NCBI GenBank assembly: GCA_011525015.1
Contig: WTJC01000042.1
Coordinates: 40,920-104,919, forward strand
Reading direction: 5' to 3'
Length of the DNA: 64,000 nt
DNA from: Flavobacteriales bacterium
Lineage (GTDB): Bacteria > Bacteroidota > Bacteroidia > Flavobacteriales > Flavobacteriaceae
The notes under the pieces are model-generated. The model saw only the letters and a program-made list of their open reading frames with translations. It was not told the DNA's origin and ran no database searches. The translations under genes were made by a program, and so were the position numbers. Below are positions 51,257 to 62,368 of this stretch, one piece after another. Numbering within the stretch: position 1 is the stretch's first letter; the number at the start of each line of letters is the position of its first letter.

Positions 51257-51327
51257 CGGGATTTAATTACTTCAAAGGTAGTAATTCGCGATTTGAATTT
51301 TTAATATTGTCTAATATTTACACCTCG

Positions 51328-52560
51328 ATGTCATACGTTTACAATTTCCTCATTGAATCGGTCCAATTTTTTGGTGGATTTTCAAGTCTCATGTCAGAGA
51401 AAATGAGACTTTTTTACAAGGGGAGAAAAGGCGTACTTCAAGCCATGGATGATTGGAATCCTGGCAAAAAGGTCATTTGGATGCACGTGGCCTCTTTGGG
51501 CGAATACGAACAGGGGCAACCACTGCTCGAAGAGCTCAAATCTCATTTTAGTGACTACGCCATATTATTGAGCTTTTTCTCGCCATCGGGCTATGAAATT
51601 AAAAAAAACAATACCCTGGCAGATAAAACAATTTATTTGCCTTTGGACACTAAGGGCAATGCCAGGCGATTTCTAAAAAGTCAAGACTTTGCGATGGCTA
51701 TTTTCGTCAAGTACGAGCTTTGGCCGAATTTCATGTTCGCACTTAAAGCACAAAAAATACCAGCATTACTCATTTCAGCCCGATTTTATCAAAAGCACAT
51801 CCTTTTTAAGCCGCATGGCTCTCTGCTTCGTAAGGCCATAGGTTGTTTTGATACTATTTTTACCCAAGACGAAAACTCTCAAAAGCAGCTTAAAAACTTT
51901 TTACCGCACCTAAATGCCGTTCAAAGTTCAGATACCCGATATGATCGTGTGGTAGAAATTGCCGCTAAACGAAAAGAATTGCCATGGGCTCAAAACTTTG
52001 CTCAAGACAATTTCACCATGATTGTCGGAAGTTCTTGGCCTGAAGAAGAAGAACTCCTTCTCACTTTATTGGCAAGCACAAAACTGAAACTCATTATTGC
52101 GCCTCACCAAGTCAACGCTAAAAATATCAATCGCATCACAGCACTTTTTGAAGCCTATAAAGTGCAATGCCTTTCAAACTACAAAGCAGATGAAGAGACC
52201 CGAGTGCTTGTTGTAGATGAAATAGGTCTACTCAGCAGCCTATATTTTTATGGAAACTGCGCCTTTATAGGGGGTGGATTTAAAACGGGCCTCCACAATA
52301 CACTAGAGGCAGCCGTTTACGCAAAACCTATACTTATAGGCCCTAATTATACTGCTTTTCCAGAAGTTGTCGATTTAGTTCAAAATGGTGGAGTACAAAT
52401 CGTGAATAACGCTAAAGAACTCGAAAATAGCATTAGGCAGTGGATGAGCGATATCAAAACAACTGAGTATTTAGGTGCAAAAAACTACGACCGAATTCAA
52501 GCCAAAAAAGGTGCTACATTGCAAATTCTTGAAAAAATTAAAAATACACTAGACCACTAA
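51328..52560 (+). CDS. waaA: 3-deoxy-D-manno-octulosonic acid (Kdo) transferase
   Basis: WMHVASLGEYEQGQPLLEELK, PLDTKGNARRFL, FVKYELWPNFM, GSSWPEEEELLLTLLA, AFIGGGFKTGLHNTLEAAVYAKPILIGPNY. The track start 51307 is a TTG; ATG at 51328 preferred. Confidence 0.94.
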   Translation: MSYVYNFLIESVQFFGGFSSLMSEKMRLFYKGRKGVLQAMDDWNPGKKVIWMHVASLGEYEQGQPLLEELKSHFSDYAILLSFFSPSGYEIKKNNTLADKTIYLPLDTKGNARRFLKSQDFAMAIFVKYELWPNFMFALKAQKIPALLISARFYQKHILFKPHGSLLRKAIGCFDTIFTQDENSQKQLKNFLPHLNAVQSSDTRYDRVVEIAAKRKELPWAQNFAQDNFTMIVGSSWPEEEELLLTLLASTKLKLIIAPHQVNAKNINRITALFEAYKVQCLSNYKADEETRVLVVDEIGLLSSLYFYGNCAFIGGGFKTGLHNTLEAAVYAKPILIGPNYTAFPEVVDLVQNGGVQIVNNAKELENSIRQWMSDIKTTEYLGAKNYDRIQAKKGATLQILEKIKNTLDH

Positions 52561-52571
52561 CACTAACCACT

Positions 52572-53906
52572 ATGAACAGAATATTTAATATCGCGCTCAC
52601 CGCAGCCTTAGCTGGATTTTTATTCGGCTTTGACACTGTTGTGATCAGTGGCGCCAATCTGCCGATTAAAGCACTTTGGAACACCACTCCTTTGTTTCAC
52701 GGATTTTTTATCATGTCAATGGCCCTTTGGGGAACGGTCCTTGGGAGTATTTTTGGAGGAATTCCCTGCGATCGGTTCGGCAGAAAAAACACCCTAATCG
52801 GAATTGGTATACTTTATACCCTATCAGCCATTGGATCAGCCATGGCTACTAATCCTATTTTATTCTCTGCATTTCGCTTTATTGGAGGTGTTGGTGTCGG
52901 TATTTCATCAGTTGCCGCGCCCATTTACATTTCTGAAATTACGTCGGCTCAAAACAGAGGTAAACTCGGAGCGCTGTATCAATTCAATATTGTTTTTGGT
53001 ATTCTAATCGCATTTCTGTCAAACTACCTTTTAAAAGGCTTTCAAGGAGGAGAAGATTGGAGATGGATGTTAGGGGTAGAAGCCTTACCAGCAATAATCT
53101 ATACCCTTTTGGCACTAAAGTTACCCCAATCTCCTCGTTGGCTTATCAGCAAACACAACGACATTGAAGGGGCGCGAACTATTTTGGGCAAGCTCTATGA
53201 TCAGCAGGCCGTTGATACAGCTATTGCTGGCATTCAAGAAGAGAAGGAACTTTCTGCTAATAAAAAGACTAAGCTGTTCTCCTCTACCTACAAAAAACCT
53301 TTGTTTTTAGCTTTTGTGATTGCATTTTTCAATCAGCTCTCTGGAATCAATTTCGTGTTGTACTACGCCCCTGAAATTCTTCAAAAGGCAGGTTTAGCCA
53401 GTTCTGAATCCTTGTTTAGTTCTATTTCGATAGGATTAGTAAATCTCGTATTTACCTACGTAGGTGTTCGATTAATCGATCGATTAGGGCGAAGAGCATT
53501 ACTCAAAATTGGTTCATGGGGCTATATTGTTTCGCTGGGGATGGTGGCCTATGCTTTTTACGCCTCTTTATCTGCTGGATTTTTAATCAGCTTTATCTTG
53601 CTCTTTATCGCCTCTCATGCGATGGGTCAAGGGGCAGTCATCTGGGTTTTTATCTCTGAAATATTTCCAAATAAAATCAGGTCTTATGGACAGTCTTGGG
53701 GTGCTAGTACGCACTGGGTATTTGCTGCGATAATAACCCTAATCACTCCGGTTTTTCTAGACGAAGAAAGTGGAATTTTTGGACAAAATCCATGGCCTAT
53801 TTTCGCCTTTTTCATGATAGTGATGTGCGTTCAGCTTTTCTGGGTAATCAGAATTATGCCTGAAACAAAAGGTATAAGTCTTGAAGAACTCGAAAAACAG
53901 ATGTAA
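52572..53906 (+). CDS. MFS sugar porter family transporter
   Basis: GFLFGFDTVVISGA, CDRFGRKNTLIGIG, 'LPQSPRWLI', 'NQLSGINFVLYYAPEI', 'PETKGISLEELE'. Confidence 0.95.
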   Translation: MNRIFNIALTAALAGFLFGFDTVVISGANLPIKALWNTTPLFHGFFIMSMALWGTVLGSIFGGIPCDRFGRKNTLIGIGILYTLSAIGSAMATNPILFSAFRFIGGVGVGISSVAAPIYISEITSAQNRGKLGALYQFNIVFGILIAFLSNYLLKGFQGGEDWRWMLGVEALPAIIYTLLALKLPQSPRWLISKHNDIEGARTILGKLYDQQAVDTAIAGIQEEKELSANKKTKLFSSTYKKPLFLAFVIAFFNQLSGINFVLYYAPEILQKAGLASSESLFSSISIGLVNLVFTYVGVRLIDRLGRRALLKIGSWGYIVSLGMVAYAFYASLSAGFLISFILLFIASHAMGQGAVIWVFISEIFPNKIRSYGQSWGASTHWVFAAIITLITPVFLDEESGIFGQNPWPIFAFFMIVMCVQLFWVIRIMPETKGISLEELEKQM

Positions 53907-54299
53907 TTATTGCAGTATGGTTATTGGAGTGTCTTTATCCTTGAGGTAGAAGACTACAATTTCGATATCCTCCTCACCGACATTAATACCTCTGTGCCAT
54001 TGTTCATTCAATTCAACTAGCGATTCTCCGGCTTTCATCAAAAGAGTCTCTCCTTTTTGTGTCTCTACCTTGAGCTCTCCTTTTAAGAGATAACCCACAT
54101 TGAAATAAGGGTGTTGGTGCCAGGCTAAGGTATCCTTTGCGGGGATTTTAATTTTCAGTACCAAAACAGAGGGGTCATCTGGAATTTTGTATGAGGTTCC
54201 GTTCCAGGCCGTAGTAGTTTCCAACACAGTCTCGGCTTTGGCCTGCGCAAACAGACTAGAGCAAATACCGAAACAGAGCAAAATAATAAGGTTTCTCAT
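53907..54299 (-). CDS. Exported cupin-domain protein, last gene of the methionine operon
   Basis: Signal peptide MRNLIILLCFGICSSLFAQA; cupin 'WHQHPYFNVGYLLKGELKVETQKGETLLMKAGESLVELNEQWHRGIN'. Start overlaps the metF stop (TGATG). Confidence 0.88.
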   Translation of the reverse strand: MRNLIILLCFGICSSLFAQAKAETVLETTTAWNGTSYKIPDDPSVLVLKIKIPAKDTLAWHQHPYFNVGYLLKGELKVETQKGETLLMKAGESLVELNEQWHRGINVGEEDIEIVVFYLKDKDTPITILQ

Positions 54300-55252
54300 C
54301 AGAAGATGGCTTTTGCAATTTTATGGATGTTCTCGCTTCGACTCATGGTGTAGTAATGTAAAACAGGAACGCCAGCTTCAATAAGCTCTTGGCTTTGTGC
54401 AATGCACCATTCAACTCCTACTTCTTTAACTTGTGCATTTGAAGAACAGGCTTCTACGGCTTGTATCAAATCTTGAGGAAGGTCGACATGAAATCGGTGG
54501 GGAAGCAATGACAATTGTTTGATGGTCGAAATCGGTTTTAATCCTGGAATGATGGGGCAGTTGATTCCTTCTTCTCTACAGCGCTTAACGAACTCGAAAT
54601 ACTTTTGATTGTCAAAGAACATCTGAGTGATGATGTAATCTGCTCCTGCCTCTACTTTCTGTTTTAAAAAAGCGATGTCTTTTTCTAGGCTTGGCGCCTC
54701 CATGTGCTTTTCTGGATATCCCCCCACTCCAATACAAAAATCTGTAGTGTGTGAATGCTTCAATTCTTCATCGAGATAATGACCTTTGTTGAGCCCGTTT
54801 ATTTGCGCTACGAGTTCACTGGCATAAGAGTGCCCTTGTTTTTCTGGCTTAAAATACACCTCAGTAGGTACGGCGTCTCCACGTAAGGCCACCACATTGT
54901 TGATTCCCAAAAAATCCAAATCGATCAAAAAGTTTTCTGTGTCTTCTTTGGTGAATCCACCACAAAGAACGTGAGGCACCATATCGATATCGTATTTTGA
55001 TTGAAGAGCAGCACAAATGCCCAAGGTACCAGGTCGTTTGCGAACCACTCTTTTTTCTAAGAGTCCACCGGCTTTTTCGACATATTGGTATTCTTCTCTG
55101 TGGTAAGTCACATCGATGAATGGAGGGTTAAATTCCAACAAATTTTCAACGGTGTGGTAGATTGCATTGATATCCTGCCCTTTTAAGGGCGGAAGTATTT
55201 CAAATGAAAACAAGCATTGCTCTGCTTGTGCTATGTGTTCTGTTACTTTCAT
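54299..55252 (-). CDS. metF: 5,10-methylenetetrahydrofolate reductase
   Basis: FSFEILPPLKG, IDVTYHREEY, 'VALRGDAV', 'GVGGYPEKHMEAPSLEKDIAFLKQKVEAGADYIITQMFFDN'. Confidence 0.97.
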   Translation of the reverse strand: MKVTEHIAQAEQCLFSFEILPPLKGQDINAIYHTVENLLEFNPPFIDVTYHREEYQYVEKAGGLLEKRVVRKRPGTLGICAALQSKYDIDMVPHVLCGGFTKEDTENFLIDLDFLGINNVVALRGDAVPTEVYFKPEKQGHSYASELVAQINGLNKGHYLDEELKHSHTTDFCIGVGGYPEKHMEAPSLEKDIAFLKQKVEAGADYIITQMFFDNQKYFEFVKRCREEGINCPIIPGLKPISTIKQLSLLPHRFHVDLPQDLIQAVEACSSNAQVKEVGVEWCIAQSQELIEAGVPVLHYYTMSRSENIHKIAKAIF

Positions 55253-57919
55253 TTAGCTCACAGTCATGTTCGGCGCTAACCATTTTTTTGCTTTCTCCAA
55301 GGAAATTCCTTTGCGCTTTGCAAAATTAGCAACTTGTTCTTCAGTAATTTGTCCTAATCCGAAATATCTCGCTTCGGGATGTGCAAAGTAATATCCGCTT
55401 ACCGATGAGGCTGGCCACATGGCCAAACTCTCCGTAAGACGAACATCAATGTTTTTTTCAACCTCTAAAAGTTCCCAAATGGTTTCTTTTTCAAGGTGAT
55501 CAGGGCAGGCCGGATAGCCTGGAGCTGGACGTATGCCCTTGTATTTTTCAGCGATGAGCTCGTCAGTATTCAAGTTTTCTTGTGAGGCATATCCCCAATA
55601 TTCTTTTCTTACTTTGAGATGCAGAAACTCTGCAAGTGCTTCAGCCCATCGATCTGCCAAGGCTTTAACCATGATGGCGTTATAGTCATCCCCGTCTTTT
55701 TCATAAGACGATGCCAGCTCTTCGATATGATGTCCAGCGGTCACACAAAAACAACCGATGTGATCTTCTTTCTGTTCTGATTTTGGACATATAAAATCAG
55801 AAAGTGCTATTTGAGGTTTTCCGGGTGCCTTTTCAGACTGTTGCCTTAAGGTTCTAAAGTGCTTTGTTTTGCCCTCTGTGGTATAAACCTCAATGTCGTC
55901 TTCGACTGCATTTGCCTTGAAAATACCAAAAACAGCTCGACCAAAATACCTCTCAGAGGCGATGAGTTGTGACTGCATATTAAGGGCATCTTCAAATAAT
56001 TCAGTAGCCTCCTTTCCTACAATTTCATCTTTTAAAATAGCCGGAAATTTTCCGTGCAAATCCCAGGTTCTAAAAAAAGGTGTCCAATCAATAAAAGGAA
56101 TCAAATCTTCAATGGGAATCTCATCAATAACTCGAACTCCAATGAAATTGGGGGTGTTAGACACAAAATCATTCCAATTAATGCGGTATTTTAGTTGACG
56201 TGCCTGATCCAGTGCCAAATAATTCTTTTGCCTTTTACGACCGATAAAGTTAGTCTTGAATTCGGCGTAGTCTTCTTTGATTTGGCGTTGATAAGCTGCT
56301 CCTGTTTTTTGGTTGAGTAAATCTCCCACTACGGTTACAGCTCTCGATGCGTCAGTGACGTGTACTACACAATTATCGTATTGGTCGGCTATTTTAACAG
56401 CCGTATGTGCTTTTGAGGTGGTAGCCCCACCAATCAGTAATGGAATATTGAAATTTTGACGTTGCATTTCTTTGGCAACAAAAACCATCTCATCCAGTGA
56501 AGGCGTGATTAATCCACTTAATCCAATGGCATCTACTTCATTTTTTCGAGCTTCTTCTAAGATTTTTTCTGGAGGTACCATCACACCCAAATCGATGATT
56601 TCGTAGTTATTACACGCAAGTACTACACTCACAATGTTTTTACCGATATCGTGAACATCGCCCTTGACAGTGGCCATTAAGATTTTACCAGCTGACCGGG
56701 CATCTTCATCTTTGTGCTCTTCAATAAAAGGCTGTAGATAGGCTACGGCTTTTTTCATGACTCTGGCGGACTTTACCACTTGAGGTAAAAACATTTTTCC
56801 TTCTCCAAATAAATCCCCGACCACATTCATACCTGTCATCAGCGGTCCTTCGATAACCTCCAAAGGCAGAGTACTCGAAAGCCTTGCCTCTTCTGTATCT
56901 TCAATGATATAGGTGTCAATTCCTTTGATGAGTGCATGGGTGATGCGCTCTTGAAGTGAGGTTTTGCGCCACGACAGGTCTAATTCTTTTTTACTTGAAC
57001 TCGACTTGACCTGTTCAGCAAAAGCCAATAAACGCTCGGTGGCGTCTTCTTTTCGATCGAGTAAGACATCTTCGACACGCTCTAATAATTCTTTTGGAAT
57101 GTCATCGTAAACCTCTAAAAGTGAAGGATTGACAATTCCAATATTCATACCCGCTTTAATCGCATGGTATAAAAAAGCCGAATGCATGGCTTCACGAACG
57201 CGGTTGTTTCCTCTAAAAGAAAACGACACATTACTGACCCCACCACTACAGCTGCAATGCGGCAAATTTTCACGCACCCATCGCACGCCCTCTATAAAAT
57301 CAATGGCATTTTTTCGATGTTCTTGCATTCCTGTACCCACAGGAAAAATATTCAAATCAAAAATGATGTCTTCAGGAGGAAATTGCACCTTGTTAACCAG
57401 CAGCTCGTAAGATCGTTGCGCAATTTCAATACGTCTTTGGTAGTTGTCGGCTTGCCCTACCTCATCAAAAGCCATTACAATTACAGCAGCCCCGTATCTC
57501 TTGATTTTTTTGGCTTGAGCGATAAAGATTTCTTCACCTTCTTTTAGACTGATAGAATTGACCACACATTTGCCTTGAACCACTCGTAAACCCGCCTCAA
57601 TGATCTCCCATTTAGAAGAGTCAATCATAATGGGAACCCTTGCAATTTCTGGTTCAGCCATAATGAGGTTTAAAAAAGTAACCATGGCCTCTTTTCCATC
57701 AATTAAGCCATCATCCATATTGATGTCGATGATTTGGGCGCCGCCTTCTACCTGTTCTCTTGCAATATCAATGGCTTCTTCAAAGGCTTCTTCTTTAATG
57801 AGTCGAAGAAATTTTTTTGATCCAGCGACATTGGTGCGTTCACCAACATTGACAAAGTTGGATTCCTTCGAAATGATTAAAGGTTCAAGACCAGCTAGTT
57901 TCAATCTGCGCTCTTCCAT
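55253..57919 (-). CDS. metH: Methionine synthase C-terminal part (pterin-binding, cobalamin-binding and activation domains)
   Basis: [19 protein letters not shown]12 motif '[35 protein letters not shown]', activation domain '[16 protein letters not shown]'. Confidence 0.97.
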   Translation of the reverse strand: MEERRLKLAGLEPLIISKESNFVNVGERTNVAGSKKFLRLIKEEAFEEAIDIAREQVEGGAQIIDINMDDGLIDGKEAMVTFLNLIMAEPEIARVPIMIDSSKWEIIEAGLRVVQGKCVVNSISLKEGEEIFIAQAKKIKRYGAAVIVMAFDEVGQADNYQRRIEIAQRSYELLVNKVQFPPEDIIFDLNIFPVGTGMQEHRKNAIDFIEGVRWVRENLPHCSCSGGVSNVSFSFRGNNRVREAMHSAFLYHAIKAGMNIGIVNPSLLEVYDDIPKELLERVEDVLLDRKEDATERLLAFAEQVKSSSSKKELDLSWRKTSLQERITHALIKGIDTYIIEDTEEARLSSTLPLEVIEGPLMTGMNVVGDLFGEGKMFLPQVVKSARVMKKAVAYLQPFIEEHKDEDARSAGKILMATVKGDVHDIGKNIVSVVLACNNYEIIDLGVMVPPEKILEEARKNEVDAIGLSGLITPSLDEMVFVAKEMQRQNFNIPLLIGGATTSKAHTAVKIADQYDNCVVHVTDASRAVTVVGDLLNQKTGAAYQRQIKEDYAEFKTNFIGRKRQKNYLALDQARQLKYRINWNDFVSNTPNFIGVRVIDEIPIEDLIPFIDWTPFFRTWDLHGKFPAILKDEIVGKEATELFEDALNMQSQLIASERYFGRAVFGIFKANAVEDDIEVYTTEGKTKHFRTLRQQSEKAPGKPQIALSDFICPKSEQKEDHIGCFCVTAGHHIEELASSYEKDGDDYNAIMVKALADRWAEALAEFLHLKVRKEYWGYASQENLNTDELIAEKYKGIRPAPGYPACPDHLEKETIWELLEVEKNIDVRLTESLAMWPASSVSGYYFAHPEARYFGLGQITEEQVANFAKRKGISLEKAKKWLAPNMTVS

Positions 57920-58914
57920 ACTCTGGGCTTATAGGTTGAAGTGAGTCTCGCGATTGAAGCGATGTGATCAGGTGTGGTACCGCAGCAACCTCCAACAATG
58001 TTAATCAGATCTTTTTGAAGGTATTCTTCAATATGTAAAGTCATTTCTTCAGGCGTTTGATCGTATTCTCCAAAAGCATTGGGAAGGCCTGCGTTGGGAT
58101 GGGCCGAAATAGCAAAATCAGAACGAGAAGATATAGATTCGAGGTAAGGGGTTAATTGATCAGCCCCAAGGGCACAATTAAAACCAATACTGAGTAGATT
58201 GGCGTGCTGCATCGAAATCAAAAAGGCTTCTGCAGTTTGCCCAGACAAGGTTCTACCTGATGCGTCGGTAATCGTTCCACTGAGCATTGTAGGAATGTGC
58301 ATTCCCAAATCTTCTTGCAATTCATCTATGGCGAACAAAGCGGCCTTGGCATTCAAAGTGTCAAAAACAGTTTCGACCAACAAAAGGTCTGCCCCACCTT
58401 CAATAAGTGCCTTTGACTGTTGATAATAGGCCTTTCTAAGGGTTTCAAAATCAATGGCTCTATACCCTGGATTATTCACGTCGGGTGACATCGAAGCTGT
58501 TTTATTGGTCGGTCCCAAAGAACCGGCTACGTAAATGGGTTTATCTGGATTTTTTTTAGTGGCCTTGGCGGCTACCTTAGCTGCAATCTCCGCAGACTTA
58601 AAATTCAATTCTTCTACCAAATCTTGCATTTGATAGTCTTCCATGGCTATAGTAGTCGAAGAAAAAGTATTGGTTTCTATAATATCTGCACCGGCATCTA
58701 CATAGCTTTGGTGAATTGATTCGATACAAGCTTCCTGGGTAATCGATAAGAGATCGTTATTTCCTTTCAATGCACAGGGCCAGTCGGAAAAGCGATTTCC
58801 TCTATAGTCTTCTTCTTCAAATCGGTACTGCTGAATCATAGTACCCATGGCACCGTCTAAAACCAAAATTCGTTCTTTTAATTGGCTCTTGATATCAGGC
58901 TTTTCTTCATTCAT
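57901..58914 (-). CDS. metH: Methionine synthase N-terminal part as a separate ORF (homocysteine S-methyltransferase domain)
   Basis: [44 protein letters not shown]; zinc site '[14 protein letters not shown]'. Confidence 0.96.
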   Translation of the reverse strand: MNEEKPDIKSQLKERILVLDGAMGTMIQQYRFEEEDYRGNRFSDWPCALKGNNDLLSITQEACIESIHQSYVDAGADIIETNTFSSTTIAMEDYQMQDLVEELNFKSAEIAAKVAAKATKKNPDKPIYVAGSLGPTNKTASMSPDVNNPGYRAIDFETLRKAYYQQSKALIEGGADLLLVETVFDTLNAKAALFAIDELQEDLGMHIPTMLSGTITDASGRTLSGQTAEAFLISMQHANLLSIGFNCALGADQLTPYLESISSRSDFAISAHPNAGLPNAFGEYDQTPEEMTLHIEEYLQKDLINIVGGCCGTTPDHIASIARLTSTYKPRVWKSAD

Positions 58915-60089
58915 GCGTCTAGGGCTCTTGTCAAATCTTTCGCAATATCATCAATATGTTCCAAACCAACAGAAATTCGAATCAATCCTGGTGTAATTCC
59001 CACCGCTTTTTGCTGTTCTTCTGAGAGTTTTGCATGAGTCGTCGAGGCCGGATGAGTTACTATGGTTCTCGTATCTCCTAGGTTGGCCGATCTCGAACAA
59101 AGTTGTATAGCGTCTATAAAACGCTTTCCGCTTGAAAGCCCACCTTTAAGTTCAAAAGCGATGATTGTTCCTCCTAATTTCATCTGTTTTTTAGCGATAT
59201 CGTATTGGGGATGGCTTTTTAAAAAAGGATATTTTACAAATTCAATCGCCTGATGCGCTGACAATCGTTCGGCGAGCTTTAGTGCATTTTCACATTGCTT
59301 TTCGACTCTTATCGATAAAGTTTCCAGACTTTTTGAAAGAATCCAAGCATTAAAAGGCGAAATGGCAGGACCGGTATTTCTCGAAAAGAGGTAGAGTTCA
59401 CGAATCAATTCCGAAGAGCCAACTGTAATTCCTCCTAAGACTCGACCTTGTCCATCCATTAGTTTGGTAGCTGAGTGTATGACCAAGTCAGCGCCGTATT
59501 TAATCGGTTGTTGCAGGTATGGAGTGGCGAAGCAATTATCAATAATGAGCAGAATATTGTGTTTTTTAGCAATTTGGCCTAAAAGCTCAAGGTCTATCAA
59601 ATCGACTCCTGGATTGGTCGGTGTTTCAGCGTAGATCAGTTTGGTGTTTTCTTTGATCAAGCCTTCGATTTGCTCGAGATTTTTAACATCAAAATAAGAG
59701 TGTTCGATATTCCACTTCGGAAAGTAGTTTTGAAATAAGCTATGCGTAGATCCAAAAATGGAACGTGCAGAAATTAAATGATCACCCGCATTTAAAAAAG
59801 TGGCTAGGGTATTGAAAACGGCTGCCATTCCACTTGCAAAGGCAAAGCCATCTTCTGCCCCCTCCATTTGTGCAACTTTGGCAATGAATTCGGAGCTGTT
59901 CGGGTTCGAATACCTGCTGTAAATCGAGTGTTCAACCTCTTCTTGAAAGGCTGCTCTCATGTGCTCAGCACTGTCAAAAACATAACTTGAAGTCAGATAA
60001 AGCGGAACAGAGTGTTCTTGATGTGAGGTACGCTCTAGTTGATTTCGAATCAATTGCGTCTCAATGTGAAGGTTTTCTTTTTCGTTCAA
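58911..60089 (-). CDS. Trans-sulfuration PLP enzyme, O-succinyl/O-acetylhomoserine sulfhydrylase-like (MetZ/MetB family)
   Basis: Cys/Met metabolism PLP family: YSRYSNPNSSEF, FASGMAAVFNTL, 'SATKLMDGQGRVLGG'. 4-bp overlap with the downstream metH N-terminal ORF. Confidence 0.92.
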   Translation of the reverse strand: MNEKENLHIETQLIRNQLERTSHQEHSVPLYLTSSYVFDSAEHMRAAFQEEVEHSIYSRYSNPNSSEFIAKVAQMEGAEDGFAFASGMAAVFNTLATFLNAGDHLISARSIFGSTHSLFQNYFPKWNIEHSYFDVKNLEQIEGLIKENTKLIYAETPTNPGVDLIDLELLGQIAKKHNILLIIDNCFATPYLQQPIKYGADLVIHSATKLMDGQGRVLGGITVGSSELIRELYLFSRNTGPAISPFNAWILSKSLETLSIRVEKQCENALKLAERLSAHQAIEFVKYPFLKSHPQYDIAKKQMKLGGTIIAFELKGGLSSGKRFIDAIQLCSRSANLGDTRTIVTHPASTTHAKLSEEQQKAVGITPGLIRISVGLEHIDDIAKDLTRALDA

Positions 60090-60092
60090 TGC

Positions 60093-61058
60093 TTAAATTA
60101 TTTTTTGGAGGATTTTAGACAGTTTTGGGTATTCAATTAAAATGGCATCGTGTCCGTGTATCGATTCAATTTCATGATAATACACCTCTTTTTTTTGTCC
60201 TTTCAGTTCTTGATAATTCAAATGACTTTGATGGGCCGTAAATAAGAGGTCAGAATCTACAGTTACAATGTGTATTTCTGATGTAATAGAAGCGGCGACC
60301 TCAACAGCGGATAATTCTTCTGTACTTATATCGACTGTTGAGAGTAAATGATTCATGAGTTTATAAGCCGACAATTGAAATCGTTTTTCAAGGGCGCATC
60401 CGTGGTAGTTTAGCCAGTCTTCTACCATGAATGAATCTGAACCTTGTGTTTTCTTATTTTGAAATTTGTGATTTAAACCCTCTGGACATCTGTAAAACGT
60501 CATTCCGTGTTGTCGCGCCAAATGCATCCCTCGCTCATCATCTTGCAATAAGTCATCTTGTATTTTGCAAAGGGCTCTTAGCCAATCTGTAGCTTTAAAA
60601 TCACATCCTACAGGTATGATTTTTTCAAAAAAATGAGGTCTGATGGCGGCCATATGCCACAACAAAGCGCCACCTACTGAACCACCAATACCGCAATAAA
60701 CCTGTTCAACACCTAATGAATCTAATCCCTCAAAAAGAATATTCGCAATAGCATTGAGATCGAAATCTTTATAATTGTGAATTAAATTTTCAGGTTTCTG
60801 GTCAAAACCATTTCCTGGAAAATTAAAAGCGAGTACCGTAAATCTGGTGGTGTCTATAGGCTTATCATCGCCAATAACCGACTTCCACCAACCATTATCA
60901 CCAGCCACTTCAGAGTTCCCTGTAAGTGCATGGTTAACCAAAACCACTGGCGCAGTTCCCAAAGCCTTTCCGAAAATGTGATACGAAAGGTTTATTCGGG
61001 CCTCAACGCCAGTGGCAGTTGTGAAATTGGTCGATACCAGTTCTTTTAATTCAGACAT
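60093..61058 (-). CDS. metX: Homoserine O-acetyltransferase MetX-like alpha/beta hydrolase
   Basis: LVNHALTGNSEVAG.NGWW, nucleophile elbow GIGGSVGGALLWHMA, catalytic D (VTVDSDLLF) and H (SIHGHDAIL); lies between two sulfhydrylases. Confidence 0.92.
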   Translation of the reverse strand: MSELKELVSTNFTTATGVEARINLSYHIFGKALGTAPVVLVNHALTGNSEVAGDNGWWKSVIGDDKPIDTTRFTVLAFNFPGNGFDQKPENLIHNYKDFDLNAIANILFEGLDSLGVEQVYCGIGGSVGGALLWHMAAIRPHFFEKIIPVGCDFKATDWLRALCKIQDDLLQDDERGMHLARQHGMTFYRCPEGLNHKFQNKKTQGSDSFMVEDWLNYHGCALEKRFQLSAYKLMNHLLSTVDISTEELSAVEVAASITSEIHIVTVDSDLLFTAHQSHLNYQELKGQKKEVYYHEIESIHGHDAILIEYPKLSKILQKII

Positions 61059-61069
61059 GCATTGAACTA

Positions 61070-62368
61070 TTACACGGTTTCAAAGGTTTCTTGATCTATT
61101 AATTCAAATACCTCTCTTAAATCAGACTTGAGATCTTCAACACTCTCAAGACCCACGGATAAACGAATTAAATCCTTAGTAACACCTGTACTTTCTTGCT
61201 GCTCATCGTTTAGCTGTTGATGGGTAGTGCTGGCAGGATGAATGATCAGTGATTTTGTATCACCTATATTGGCAAGTAAAGAGAATATCTTGGTTTTATC
61301 TGCAATTAATTTTGCGGCTTCAAAGCCTCCTTTTACGCCAAAGGTGAGAATTCCACTTTGACCCTCAGGGAGATATTTATCAGCTAAATCCTTATAGGCG
61401 CTTGTTTCTAAACCTGGGTAATTTACCCAGTTCACCTGTGGCTGTTGTTCTAACCATTGGGCCAGTTCTAATGCATTTTCACTGTGTTTTTTGATTCTCA
61501 ACTCAAGTGTTTCTAGACCTTGAATAATTTGAAAAGCGTTAAATGGACTCAAAGCTCCTCCGTAATCTCTTAAACCTTCTATTCTCACCTTGGCGATAAA
61601 GGCGGCAGCCTCAAGCGCTTCGCTGTAAACCAAACCGTGATAACCTGGAGAAGGCTCGGTAAATTCAGGGAATTTTCCATTAGCCCAATCAAAGGTTCCT
61701 GCATCTATGATTACTCCTCCTAATGCTGTTCCATTTCCATTGATGTATTTTGTTAAGGAGTGGATTACAATATTAGCGCCGTGTGCTATGGGATTGAGCA
61801 AATAAGGTGTGGCCACAGTGTTATCGACGATTAAAGGAACTTTGTTAACTTTTGCTTGGCTGGATATCGCTTCGATATCTAGAACATCTAATTTGGGGTT
61901 ACCCAGAGATTCAATAAAAAAGGCTCTCGTATTTTCTTGGGTTGCACGCGTGAAGTTTTCGGCATCTGAAGGGTCTACAAAAGTGGTGGTAATTCCATGT
62001 CTTGGAAGGGTCACACTCAGCAGGTTATAGGTTCCTCCGTATAAACTGTTTGAAGCTACTATATGATCACCGGTTTTAAGGAGCGTCAAAAGACTTGTTG
62101 CGATGGCAGAAGTTCCTGAGGCAGTCGCTACAGCTGCAATTCCTCCTTCTAAAGCGGCAAGTCGCTGCTCTAAAATATCATTTGTTGGGTTGTTAATTCT
62201 CGAATAGATATTACCCGTTTCTGCTAGTGCAAAGAGGTTGGCGGCGTGATCTGAATCGTTAAAGACGTAAGCCGTAGATTGGTAAATAGGAACAGCTCTA
62301 GTTCCTGCATTTTGTGCGACATCATGCCCTGCATGTAGCGCTTTAGTTGAAAAATCTTGTTTAGACAT
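61070..62368 (-). CDS. O-acetylhomoserine sulfhydrylase (MetY-like)
   Basis: FSTKALHAGHDVAQNAGTRAVPIYQSTAYVFNDSDHAANLFALAETGNIYSRINNPTNDILEQRLAALEGG, 'HSLTKYINGNGTALGGVIIDAG'; first gene after the SAM riboswitch. Confidence 0.95.
   Translation of the reverse strand: MSKQDFSTKALHAGHDVAQNAGTRAVPIYQSTAYVFNDSDHAANLFALAETGNIYSRINNPTNDILEQRLAALEGGIAAVATASGTSAIATSLLTLLKTGDHIVASNSLYGGTYNLLSVTLPRHGITTTFVDPSDAENFTRATQENTRAFFIESLGNPKLDVLDIEAISSQAKVNKVPLIVDNTVATPYLLNPIAHGANIVIHSLTKYINGNGTALGGVIIDAGTFDWANGKFPEFTEPSPGYHGLVYSEALEAAAFIAKVRIEGLRDYGGALSPFNAFQIIQGLETLELRIKKHSENALELAQWLEQQPQVNWVNYPGLETSAYKDLADKYLPEGQSGILTFGVKGGFEAAKLIADKTKIFSLLANIGDTKSLIIHPASTTHQQLNDEQQESTGVTKDLIRLSVGLESVEDLKSDLREVFELIDQETFETV

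Noticed and set aside
51273-51280. TACCTTTG -7-like element on the minus strand upstream of the DegT gene
   Set aside because: It matches TAnnTTTG but lacks a -33 TTTG at the right distance and sits within about 20 nt of the start. Left unannotated.
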